This document shows positions 50,325 to 58,020 of a DNA stretch of 64,000 bases, one piece after another. The first letter of the stretch is position 1. Each line of letters begins with the position of its first letter. The stretch is from a virus. The position numbers were made by a program, and so were the translations under genes. The notes below the pieces were generated by a model. It did not search any database. It was not told the origin of the DNA and was given only the letters and a program-made list of their open reading frames with translations. The DNA lies in the IMG/VR virus record IMGVR_UViG_3300009508_000011, positions 1 to 64,000 of that record. One strand, written 5' to 3'.

Positions 50325-52493
50325 TTATTTACCAGGTTTATACGGAGCGTATCTAAATTCAACGCCACCGCACATCATCAAATGTTTCATGAGTTGCAAT
50401 GGACGTGAGTTACCACGAGGTATTTTCTTACGGTTAACAACACAATCAATATCGGTAGGTTTCTCAGCCGTCATTATATTGTGGTTAATTTCTTCTGATG
50501 AATACAACGAGTTAGTTCTATCCAACAATTCCGCTACTATATCTGGGTCCATAACCGCAGACATTAGACGTACCTCTGATTCACCTGCAAAACGCACAGG
50601 AGATTCACGATAAGGGTTAAGATATTTATCCGCTCTACCCAACTGTACAACAATGCCGTGATGTTGACGCTTAGCAATTGAAGTAGTTGACCAATCTTCA
50701 CCAGTTTTATCTAGCAACATCATGTACTTAGTATCAATGGCTACAGGACGCTTAGTAGTAATCATCTTACCTGAGTTACCACGATAGGTAACAGGACCGA
50801 CAATACTTTTACAATTAGCTTCTATATCCTTGACTTGCTGAATACCGATGTTAGGACTATTTGGTGGCAGCATTAAAGTAATGGCTTCTTGGTCAGTTAG
50901 TTTAGGATTACCCACTTCACGAACATGATTATCTTGTTTATCTTTACTATCAAGATGTTTCATGCAATACCAATACATATACGGCGACGCTGCTTTATAA
51001 TACGCCATTAGAATCTGATAACCTTCTTCCAATGATGCACAAGCACGAACACGTCTAGCACATTGTGTACTGGCTTGGTTAGTCCACTGCTCAAATATCT
51101 GACCAACATTAGAACGCTTAATTACTGAAAGCGGGTCTTTAATAACATCTGCTACAATACCACAAGCAGTAGTAGGCATATCAGCATCTGGACGAATACC
51201 AACTATTACACCTTTTGTACCGTGAGTATCCGTAATCTTGTAACCGATTGTTGGAACCTTACGATAGGCATAAGTTATTTCAATGTTGAAGTCATCTAGA
51301 GGGGCTTTGTTCTTGGTGCGAACAACTCTATCCTTACTTGAGTCATTAAAGTTAGCATACGCTTCAACTACCCAAGAATGGAAAGCAGGAGTTATATCCA
51401 AGTTACCACGACGTTTACTATTGTTCTGCTGATAAAGCTCTATTATTTTTCTATAGAACAAATCCTTACTTTGCACATACTTCAACATCTCGTCATCCAT
51501 TCCAGTAGGAGTGGTTCGATATCTAGCATTGTGGTCAGTTAGTATTTCAACATCTACAATAGTTGCACCAGGCTGAGCATAAATCGTTTTGTCAAATTCG
51601 ATGTCTACTCTATCACCCAACAGATTACGAGGATGTAAATCTGAGATGGTTAAGTTTTCATCTATCGTACGGAAAGCCATAACTAAACCGTCTTCACGAA
51701 TTTTCTCACCGGGACCAGGGAAAGGTTTATAGTGATTCTCATCACCGTACAGATTAAGTGGGAATATATGCTTACCACAAGAAGCTGTACGAGTACCTAA
51801 CATAGTCGTTGCCAACTTACGTTGATAACTCTCACTAATTTCAAAACCATCCTCAATGATACCTGGGACAGTCATGTAAGCTACGTTAGTTTCAATACCG
51901 TACTCGTAGTTACCTTCATTATCTACACAAGGAGAATCTGCAAGTACTGTACCTTTACCAACATTGCCACCTTTAGTGATGCGTTGTAAAGCATGTGTGT
52001 TCTGTTTGTATTTCCAACCCAGACTTGTGTGCTGGAAGAAGTATTTCTCAAGTAGGATACTTCCGATTTCTTTTGTTTCAAAATCTTCATATACTACCAA
52101 GGTAGAAGGGTTTTCTTTAATAGCTCCCTGAGATACCTGCTTAGCATATTTAGGGAACACACCAAGGATTGTTGCATTGACAGGAATGCGTTGATTAAAA
52201 GTGTACTTACCAAATTCACGTTCCGTACCAGTAAGGTTACGACGTACTGTAGAGCCTTCAGTTACCAAACGTTGTTTAAGGTGAGATGCTTGCATCTGCT
52301 GACGAGATGCTGAGTTAACGGCTACCCAAGGATTCAAATTTGTTGGAGCACCAACAAGTTCAATATCTAATTCGTTGACTAAACTGGCCTTCCCCTCATC
52401 GTCAAGGGTCACGAACAGTTCTGTCTGTAAATCCATATACAATGGTTCACCGTCCATATCCGTGATATGAAGAAATCGTTTATCATCAATCAT
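50325..52493 (-). CDS. RNA polymerase beta C-terminal half, probably non-virion RNAP (phiKZ gp71-73-like)
   Basis: 722 aa. VAYMTVPGIIEDGFEISESY (204-223) matches beta AFMPWNGYNFEDSILVSE. GYKITDTHGTKGVI (417-430) matches GDKMAGRHGNKGV, and DMPTTACGIVADVIKDPLSV then IKRSNVGQIFE (438-468) matches DMPYDENG...NPLGVPSRMNIGQILE. These are the catalytic-centre and clamp segments of the C-terminal half of beta. The N-terminal half is not fused here. Unlike the phiKZ counterpart, which I recall as interrupted by an intron, the gene is continuous. A promoter core (52536-52560) nearly identical to that of the gp68-like gene lies 45-65 bases upstream. Confidence 0.9.
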   Translation of the reverse strand: MIDDKRFLHITDMDGEPLYMDLQTELFVTLDDEGKASLVNELDIELVGAPTNLNPWVAVNSASRQQMQASHLKQRLVTEGSTVRRNLTGTEREFGKYTFNQRIPVNATILGVFPKYAKQVSQGAIKENPSTLVVYEDFETKEIGSILLEKYFFQHTSLGWKYKQNTHALQRITKGGNVGKGTVLADSPCVDNEGNYEYGIETNVAYMTVPGIIEDGFEISESYQRKLATTMLGTRTASCGKHIFPLNLYGDENHYKPFPGPGEKIREDGLVMAFRTIDENLTISDLHPRNLLGDRVDIEFDKTIYAQPGATIVDVEILTDHNARYRTTPTGMDDEMLKYVQSKDLFYRKIIELYQQNNSKRRGNLDITPAFHSWVVEAYANFNDSSKDRVVRTKNKAPLDDFNIEITYAYRKVPTIGYKITDTHGTKGVIVGIRPDADMPTTACGIVADVIKDPLSVIKRSNVGQIFEQWTNQASTQCARRVRACASLEEGYQILMAYYKAASPYMYWYCMKHLDSKDKQDNHVREVGNPKLTDQEAITLMLPPNSPNIGIQQVKDIEANCKSIVGPVTYRGNSGKMITTKRPVAIDTKYMMLLDKTGEDWSTTSIAKRQHHGIVVQLGRADKYLNPYRESPVRFAGESEVRLMSAVMDPDIVAELLDRTNSLYSSEEINHNIMTAEKPTDIDCVVNRKKIPRGNSRPLQLMKHLMMCGGVEFRYAPYKPGK

Positions 52494-52535
52494 TCTTATA
52501 GTTTCCTTTTATTTTATTAAGAGTGTATGCCATTA

Positions 52536-52560
52536 GATAATATATGTTTATAATTATTTA
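52536..52560 (-). promoter_or_regulatory. Promoter of the beta C-terminal-half gene
   Basis: On the minus strand TAAATAATTATAAACATATATTATC. It differs by one base in 25 from the sequence at 57996-58020 upstream of the gp68-like gene, so the two genes appear to share a promoter class. Confidence 0.6.
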
Positions 52561-52615
52561 ATCGGGTAGGTATCTCTTTTTATGTTTAGTTCTTAGAAGC
52601 TTCGGAGACCAGCTA

Positions 52616-52951
52616 ATGGATATCACCAAAAGCATGAATAGTGAAGGAGCTGACATTTTCTACGACTCCGATTTCCGGAGTGTTCTGGAAGACCATGTCC
52701 CTCTACTGAGAGATGATGCTGCTACAGAAATAGTTAATGTCAAATCTAACGTAGCCTATAAATTTGAATACGATTTAACTGGCTATTTATCATCTATTAA
52801 TGTACCACATTACTTACATTGGATAACAATGAGAATTAATGGATGGAAGAAGGATACAGAGTTCTTCAACCCAACTATGATTCGAATTCCGCATCGTAAT
52901 AGTGTAAATAAAATAAAACAAATGTTTGAAGCAACCACTACAAAAAAATAG
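52616..52951 (+). CDS. Small baseplate wedge-like protein (T4 gp53-like pattern), 111 aa
   Basis: The ATG has GGAG nine bases upstream. The segment DFRSVLEDHVPLLRDDAATE followed by YDLTGYLSSINVPHYLHWIT and then TMIRIPHRNSV has the order seen in T4 gp53-type baseplate wedge proteins: a helical opening, a strand-turn with a W-I-T/M core and a final R/KIP strand. The gene is a single plus-strand gene inside the minus-strand RNA polymerase region, ending with its own terminator. A baseplate part encoded away from the tail cluster would be unusual; the call rests on this pattern only. Confidence 0.35.
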   Translation: MDITKSMNSEGADIFYDSDFRSVLEDHVPLLRDDAATEIVNVKSNVAYKFEYDLTGYLSSINVPHYLHWITMRINGWKKDTEFFNPTMIRIPHRNSVNKIKQMFEATTTKK

Positions 52952-52983
52952 ATGGCTGCGTATTTTTTTCACTTAAAAAGCAG

Positions 52984-53013
52984 GGGATTCTCAGGAATCC
53001 TCGCTTATGCCGT
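52984..53013 (+). terminator. Terminator with GCTTATGCCGTT tail
   Basis: GGGGATTC and GAATCCTC pair (one G-T) at 52984-53002 and are followed by GCTTATGCCGTT, 30 bases after the 111-aa gene. Confidence 0.7.
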
Positions 53014-53030
53014 TCGGTTAAAACAAAAAA

Positions 53031-53048
53031 AAGAGGGAATCCCCTCTT
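53031..53048 (-). terminator. Terminator after the 103-aa gene
   Basis: On the minus strand AAGAGGG/CCCTCTT forms a 7-bp stem followed by a T-run (the A-run at 53025-53032). It lies three bases after the stop codon. Confidence 0.75.
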
Positions 53049-53051
53049 TCT

Positions 53052-53363
53052 TCATCGGATAGATATTCTACTTACAGAACAACTAGATTTCCCCACTAAC
53101 TTCTCAAGCTCTATGGCATCACTATCCTCATCCACATCGATGACGACCGCTAATGTTTTTGGTTTATTGACAGTGTAATAATCCAATAATTTGTTTAGGT
53201 CAGGAACCATTGAGTCCTTATCTTCACCAGTCAGTAATATGGTAACCTTGCCACTATGTGGACCACTGACATATATACCCTTTTTAATCGTGCAAGGAGT
53301 AATAACTCCTAACTCTACCAATTTCTCATGTGTGCCCATTGGTGCTTTATTAACGTTTCTCAT
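53052..53363 (-). CDS. Small protein, paralogue of 32554-32892, 103 aa
   Basis: Shares with the 112-aa protein at 32554-32892 the pattern ELGVITP, KKGIYVSG, SGKVTILLTG and a following Asp-rich stretch, in the same order and spacing. It also shares the 46-bp promoter element (53417-53462) and the AAAGGAAAAGATA leader. The C-terminus is basic (SCSVSRISIR) here and acidic in the paralogue. A family of tiny genes behind strong early-type promoters is typical of phage proteins that redirect the host. Function unknown. Confidence 0.7.
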   Translation of the reverse strand: MRNVNKAPMGTHEKLVELGVITPCTIKKGIYVSGPHSGKVTILLTGEDKDSMVPDLNKLLDYYTVNKPKTLAVVIDVDEDSDAIELEKLVGKSSCSVSRISIR

Positions 53364-53416
53364 TTATCTTTTCCTTTTATTTAAAGATTAACGATACTAA
53401 TGATTTAGTATCTAAC

Positions 53417-53462
53417 TCACTATTGTAATATGTATCTATTGTTTTCTGGGAACGACAAAAAA
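53417..53462 (-). promoter_or_regulatory. 46-bp strong early-promoter-like element, copy 3
   Basis: Two mismatches in 46 bases to the copies at 32925 and 37223. Minus-strand core ACATATTAC. It lies about 55 bases before the 103-aa gene and partly overlaps the T-run of the preceding terminator. Confidence 0.65.
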
Positions 53463-53485
53463 AAGAAGAGCGCTGGCCCTTCTTT
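53457..53485 (-). terminator. Terminator after the 426-aa gene region
   Basis: On the minus strand AAGAAGGGC/GCTCTTCTT pairs with one mismatch and is followed by eight T residues. The rest of the 206-base interval 53364-53569 holds the promoter element, this hairpin and a CATGTTC/GAACATG inverted repeat at 53504-53524; no gene longer than ten codons. Confidence 0.65.
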
Positions 53486-53569
53486 TAGATTGGTTACCAA
53501 AATCATGTTCAAGGAGAAGAACATGCAAGGTAATCCTCTAATGAAGACTACCTAACATGTAACTCCTAC

Positions 53570-54850
53570 TTACCAGCTACCACGATTGAAACTGTTTCCG
53601 AATCCACCTTGGTTACCTGTAGGGTAAGGGGTAGATTGGCGACCAGTTGGTTGTTGACCAAATGGGTTTCTTTGTGGGTTAGACCAACTAGGACCTGATT
53701 CTTGATGGAATCCAGTATTTTGTTGGAATGGTGTTGCTTGGCGAACAGGCTGTGCTTGTGGTTGTGCAAACATGTCTTGAAATCGTTTCTTACCACCATC
53801 CTGCTCAACTGGAGCTGGCTGTTTGTGTTGTTGGAACGGTTTCGGTGTAACAGGTTGTTGCTGAGCTAACTTTTCAGATAGCGTCATTTTACGACCTTCT
53901 TCACGTGCTTGTTCTGCCTTAGCACCCCAATCTAATTTCTTAGTTGGTTTGGCAACAGCAGCTGCTGTGTCTTCAACCTTTTCAACTTCATCAGGGTCAA
54001 CAGAACCTTCATTGCCACGAAGATTAGGAATAACACCTTTGTATTGGTCAAGGTCTTTAACATCATCAGCCCAATCGATATCGATTAATAGGTCTTCAAA
54101 GTCATCACCCCAAACTTTCTGGAACTTACGAAGAACTACATTTAAACGATGTGCGATATTGATGTAGGCGTGTAACAACGCGTGGAACGATGGAGCCACC
54201 ATTGAGTTACTACCAAAGCTATACGCTTGGTCGTTAATGTCAGGTAGAATGAAATCAAACATATCGAAGAATGGTTGGTAATCACACTTACGGAACTTAA
54301 CGCCAAATATAGTACGGTCTTTGTTTTCACTTTCAGTACGCAGCGGAGAATGAATACTGGCAAGGCGTTTAAATTTCTTACCGTCCATTTCACCAGAACG
54401 CTTAATGAATAAACCAATAATCTTTTCGGCTTCGTTAGGATTGATTTTATCCAATAGCGAATCCATTGACTTAAAGGTCTTCTCATCGAACTCAGGTACA
54501 AGAGTAAGGTACTCTTTTTGCTTAGTGGTTAATTGTTTTTGACGCGCTGGGTCAGTAGCAATTTCACCGAGTACGTGAATGATTGTTGCAGCAGTGAAGT
54601 TCAATTTAAATTGCATCTGTTTACGTAGTTCAAACAGAACAGCAGATTCACCACGCATTACATTTTCAGACATCGGATGGAAAGCAATACAGTTATCCCA
54701 ATCTGGGTTACGTAATACTTTCTTAGTAGGTAAGATTAATTGCTTATCAGCAATCTCCACAGGACCTTTAAAGGCTGTAATAGCACCTTCTTTATTAACA
54801 TCCCAACCAGCAGATTCTGCAATTGCCGTATATAATTCTATTAAATCCAT
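53570..54850 (-). CDS. Protein with Gln/Pro/Asn/Gly-rich C-terminal tail (phiKZ gp70 position), 426 aa
   Basis: The ATG at 54850 is 17 bases after an inverted repeat, with GGGAG upstream. The N-terminal 250 residues are folded and helical (ATIIHVLGEIATDPARQKQL, FGVKFRKCDYQPFFDMFDF). A conserved-looking acidic region follows (IDIDWADDVKDLDQYKGVIP). The last 95 residues are a low-complexity, intrinsically disordered tail (NPFGQQPTGRQSTPYPTGNQ). Such tails support condensate formation or multivalent binding. By remembered order the gene is in the place of phiKZ gp70, between the gp69-like gene and the beta half. No enzymatic motif was recognised; function unknown. Confidence 0.65.
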   Translation of the reverse strand: MDLIELYTAIAESAGWDVNKEGAITAFKGPVEIADKQLILPTKKVLRNPDWDNCIAFHPMSENVMRGESAVLFELRKQMQFKLNFTAATIIHVLGEIATDPARQKQLTTKQKEYLTLVPEFDEKTFKSMDSLLDKINPNEAEKIIGLFIKRSGEMDGKKFKRLASIHSPLRTESENKDRTIFGVKFRKCDYQPFFDMFDFILPDINDQAYSFGSNSMVAPSFHALLHAYINIAHRLNVVLRKFQKVWGDDFEDLLIDIDWADDVKDLDQYKGVIPNLRGNEGSVDPDEVEKVEDTAAAVAKPTKKLDWGAKAEQAREEGRKMTLSEKLAQQQPVTPKPFQQHKQPAPVEQDGGKKRFQDMFAQPQAQPVRQATPFQQNTGFHQESGPSWSNPQRNPFGQQPTGRQSTPYPTGNQGGFGNSFNRGSW

Positions 54851-54882
54851 TATGGACTCCCGTTTATTAAAGTCTTGTTGTA

Positions 54883-54900
54883 GGGGATGTAATCATCCCC
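54883..54900. terminator. Hairpin between the 475-aa and 426-aa genes
   Basis: A perfect stem GGGGATG-TAAT-CATCCCC lies six bases after the stop of the upstream gene. No T-run follows, so attenuation or RNA processing is as likely as termination. Confidence 0.5.
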
Positions 54901-54906
54901 GTGTTA

Positions 54907-56334
54907 TTACCAGTTATTGTTGTTACCGCCACCGAATATCTGAATGTTACTTGCAGGTTCGGTAGTCATCCCAATAGATGAGGTGATTGAATCGATATCA
55001 ACAGCCAATGAATTAAGGTCGTTGTTAGTAGAACCTATAATAGGTGCAGTAAGACCATCAGCAAACGAAGGTATTACATACGGTACAGGAACATCGCCAT
55101 CAACGCTAATCTCAATACGTGTCTCACCAAGAATATCTACATCAACATCTATAGTAACAATGAAGTTCCAGTTATTGGTAACATCAGGCATTACGATATT
55201 AATAAGACGGTCAAGGAACAGTTGAATGTAACTGTCTAGAGGAATGTCCTCTACGAATCCACGTGGTACATCCGTGATACGTGCATCAGGTTGCCCATTT
55301 AAAGTAGCATTGGTTGCTGAGAACTTAACACGAGTAAGTAGACACTCCATAGCTAGAGGAGGTACTGTATTCGATAAGATTGTTGACATAACTGCTGTTA
55401 CATCAGAACCTTTAAAGTGCTCAGTATGTGACGTGTGTTGCGTAGCTTGCTTAAGCGCAGGCTTCAACTCAAAGTGGTTAGTTACGTGCATGGTGGATGG
55501 TGACATATCACATAATGCTCCGTAGGTAATGAAACCATCTTCGAAGTAATTGTTTTGGTCATCCCATAGACGTAGTAAACCATCATCCTGAATACTAGAC
55601 TCACGAACCTTAGTTGTTGCTTCACTATATATGTCAGACATTGTACCTGCCATATGGTCAGCATTGTTCTGAGCCGAATGAAGTGCTTTCATTGACTTAG
55701 CCAAATACTGATTGTGGTTAGTGTTAGCACGTTCAGATTTAAATGCACCACGAGCAATGTTAGCTCTGAAATCTAGTACATCCATATCTTGTTGCTGGTA
55801 ATAACTAGTAGCCTGTAGACTATTGAATACATCTTCAGGACGCATTACTACACTTTGACTTTGGAAACCTTGACCATGTATCTTAAGGTCATTAACCACG
55901 ATGTGATTAGATTCAAAAATCTGCCACTGGTTAAGACCGATTAGACGCAATACAATAACGTTGTTAATGTACATACGCATGTTAGGGTCAAGACTACCAC
56001 CCATGCCTACACCTACGTGGTCGGTATAACCAATTACGATTTTACGAACCGGTGTATTAGCTACCATCATCTCCACTTCCATGAAGAAACGGTAACGGCG
56101 TTCACCCCAACCATGACTGATGTTAATATCACGACCAGCCTCAGAAGTAGGACGTATAATAGTAGAAGCTACACCAGCTACACTGTTAGCTGAAATGTTT
56201 CTACCATCTTGCGTAGCATTCTTTAATAGTTCAATGTTACGCGTATCGTCCAAATAAGTATTGTAGGGACGAGCTGCCTGTTGGTGGTACTCGCCTGTTT
56301 CAATAAACATTAACTTAGTTACGTTAAATGACAT
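54907..56334 (-). CDS. Hypothetical protein in the position of phiKZ gp69, 475 aa
   Basis: The ATG at 56334 follows TAAATAAAAGGAAAG, the common leader, and is chosen over the upstream in-frame start at 56358. The protein is beta-rich: FFMEVEMMVANTPVRKIVIG, then YINNVIVLRLIGLNQWQIFE, and near the end VTIDVDVDILGETRIEISVD. The last residues are Gly/Asn-rich (FGGGNNNNW). No catalytic motif was seen. By remembered phiKZ order (68, 69, 70, 71-73, 74, 75) it would correspond to gp69, reported as a factor for importing proteins into the phage nucleus (Imp1/PicA). That assignment is inference from order and needs a structural comparison. A virion role is the main alternative. Confidence 0.6.
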   Translation of the reverse strand: MSFNVTKLMFIETGEYHQQAARPYNTYLDDTRNIELLKNATQDGRNISANSVAGVASTIIRPTSEAGRDINISHGWGERRYRFFMEVEMMVANTPVRKIVIGYTDHVGVGMGGSLDPNMRMYINNVIVLRLIGLNQWQIFESNHIVVNDLKIHGQGFQSQSVVMRPEDVFNSLQATSYYQQQDMDVLDFRANIARGAFKSERANTNHNQYLAKSMKALHSAQNNADHMAGTMSDIYSEATTKVRESSIQDDGLLRLWDDQNNYFEDGFITYGALCDMSPSTMHVTNHFELKPALKQATQHTSHTEHFKGSDVTAVMSTILSNTVPPLAMECLLTRVKFSATNATLNGQPDARITDVPRGFVEDIPLDSYIQLFLDRLINIVMPDVTNNWNFIVTIDVDVDILGETRIEISVDGDVPVPYVIPSFADGLTAPIIGSTNNDLNSLAVDIDSITSSIGMTTEPASNIQIFGGGNNNNW

Positions 56335-56388
56335 TTTAACTTTCCTTTTATTTAGCAATAAGATGCTTGAAGTTGTTGATTACACTAC

Positions 56389-56400
56389 GATAATATATAC
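56389..56400 (-). promoter_or_regulatory. AT-rich promoter core before the 475-aa gene
   Basis: GTATATATTATC on the minus strand, 55-66 bases before the ATG at 56334; same class as the cores before the RNA polymerase genes. Confidence 0.5.
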
Positions 56401-56420
56401 TTAAATATCGTACGGATAGA

Positions 56421-57953
56421 TTATACGGTTTCTTCATTGTTGGTAGATAAACCACGGAAGCGTTTATCCAAGTCCATCAAGAAGCGTGCACACTCAGGTC
56501 TGAAGTTTCCGGGAACAATCAGTTGAGTACCTGTAAGATTTTCTTCATCAATTGACGGTGGTAGGTTATACTCGATATTGACTGAGCTAATCTTGTTAAG
56601 TAGAGAGTCAATCCAATCATTACCTACATTATTCTTAGGCGTAAGTTGTTTAGCACTTGAACGTCTATAATGCGGGTAGATATCAGATAGTATCTCTAGG
56701 TCTGCTCTTGACACACGAGACTTAACATGTCCTTCACCACCAAGGGAGAATTCATCTGGGTCACGTGCTGTGAACTTAGCACTACATAAATTACCAAGTA
56801 TCGGAAAACCACGAGTATAGTATATTGCCTGAACAATACCTAACAAATGACACATATGTACATGGGTAATGTGATACTGAGCACTAGGTGCGAATATCTC
56901 ACCAGCCAAGCTTCCACAAAGCATGTAATGGGCTTCGTTGATTACCAAGTTAGAACGATTGAGGGTATCAATACATTCCTTCACGAACTTGAGGTTAACA
57001 TCTGGTTCAAGACGTGTTGCCATCTCTCTCCAGTGTTTGATAATGTAATGTTCAATATCGCGAGGAACCCGTTTGGATAACTCTTGTCGAACACGTGTGT
57101 TTTCCATGATGGAGAGATTATCTTCATCTCGGTTAGTTTCGGTGGGTCGATGTTTATCACCAATACGCTCAAACGATTTATCCATCTGGTCCATTTTGGA
57201 TTTCAGATAGTTATACATTTTACGTACGATGTGTTCAGTACCGTCATTAGGGTCTATTAAAAGAACCTTACGAATAACTGCAAAGGCAAGTAACCACTCA
57301 GGTAATTCTTCAGTACTTAAAGCACCATATACTGCCGATGTTGTTTTACGACTGTATGTAGAGTTTACCGTGACGTATGTTGATAACCTTTCCCATTCTG
57401 GTCTAGCTAAGATACGTGGGTCTATAAGTTCCATTGTACGGTACTCTTTATAAGCAGTACCAACGTCTTTATAGATTACTGCCATATACTCACCAATAAT
57501 TGGGAGTAAAGGTTTGAGCACCATACCTAAACGAACCAGTCCCTTATACTCACTACGAATATAAGTTAATTCACGAGGGCCATCATCTGGACTATAATGT
57601 TCATTCACTTCACCTGCATTAATATCCAAGTGTAACTCTAGCCATCTAAACATTCTACAGACATCTAACGTATCGTACAGTCGTGAGATATGAGATTTCA
57701 ACTTAGCAGTTAAACGCTCACGGGAACGCACTGAATCAAATGAATCACGTATGTCATCGTAGATACCTAAAACATCTCTTTGTTCATCAGGTGTTAAAGA
57801 AGCAAGATATCGATTAAGTGGCTCTATGCTTCTACCTGGGTCGCTCACATTACTTCGGTCGAAGTTCTGCGTATTAAACTTGACTTGTAAATCATCAAGC
57901 TCAACATCCACAGTTGTGAACTTATTGTTAGTCGGGGTTATCGTTAAAGGCAT
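56421..57953 (-). CDS. Probable fifth subunit of non-virion RNA polymerase (phiKZ gp68 position), 510 aa
   Basis: The start is the ATG at 57953: GGAG lies six bases upstream and itself overlaps the alternative ATG at 57965. The protein is mainly helical with many charged residues (VRSRERLTAKLKSHISRLYD, DYRSEYKGLVRLGMVL-type segments) and lacks polymerase catalytic motifs. Its length is close to that of phiKZ gp68, the subunit of the non-virion RNA polymerase that is needed for promoter use. It lies two genes upstream of the beta half, as in phiKZ. Its promoter differs from that of the beta gene by one base in 25. Sequence homology to gp68 cannot be shown by eye, so the call rests on order, size and shared promoter. 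Confidence 0.5.
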   Translation of the reverse strand: MPLTITPTNNKFTTVDVELDDLQVKFNTQNFDRSNVSDPGRSIEPLNRYLASLTPDEQRDVLGIYDDIRDSFDSVRSRERLTAKLKSHISRLYDTLDVCRMFRWLELHLDINAGEVNEHYSPDDGPRELTYIRSEYKGLVRLGMVLKPLLPIIGEYMAVIYKDVGTAYKEYRTMELIDPRILARPEWERLSTYVTVNSTYSRKTTSAVYGALSTEELPEWLLAFAVIRKVLLIDPNDGTEHIVRKMYNYLKSKMDQMDKSFERIGDKHRPTETNRDEDNLSIMENTRVRQELSKRVPRDIEHYIIKHWREMATRLEPDVNLKFVKECIDTLNRSNLVINEAHYMLCGSLAGEIFAPSAQYHITHVHMCHLLGIVQAIYYTRGFPILGNLCSAKFTARDPDEFSLGGEGHVKSRVSRADLEILSDIYPHYRRSSAKQLTPKNNVGNDWIDSLLNKISSVNIEYNLPPSIDEENLTGTQLIVPGNFRPECARFLMDLDKRFRGLSTNNEETV

Positions 57954-57995
57954 TCTGTTCTCCATACTTTTATTAACAGGGTCTTAACTCACTAA

Positions 57996-58020
57996 GATAA
58001 TATATGTTTAAAATTATTTA
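57996..58020 (-). promoter_or_regulatory. Promoter of the gp68-position gene
   Basis: Minus strand TAAATAATTTTAAACATATATTATC, 43-67 bases before the ATG at 57953; 24 of 25 bases match 52536-52560. Its first three bases overlap the stop codon of the preceding gene. Confidence 0.6.

Noticed and set aside
32925-53462. 46-bp repeats as a CRISPR array, attachment sites or mobile-element ends
   Set aside because: Only three copies, about 4 and 16 kb apart, each at the same distance upstream of a small gene and containing an AT-rich promoter core.
53504-53560. Ten-codon plus-strand frame after AAGGAG near 53531
   Set aside because: Too short to support, and it lies within an inverted repeat of a terminator region.
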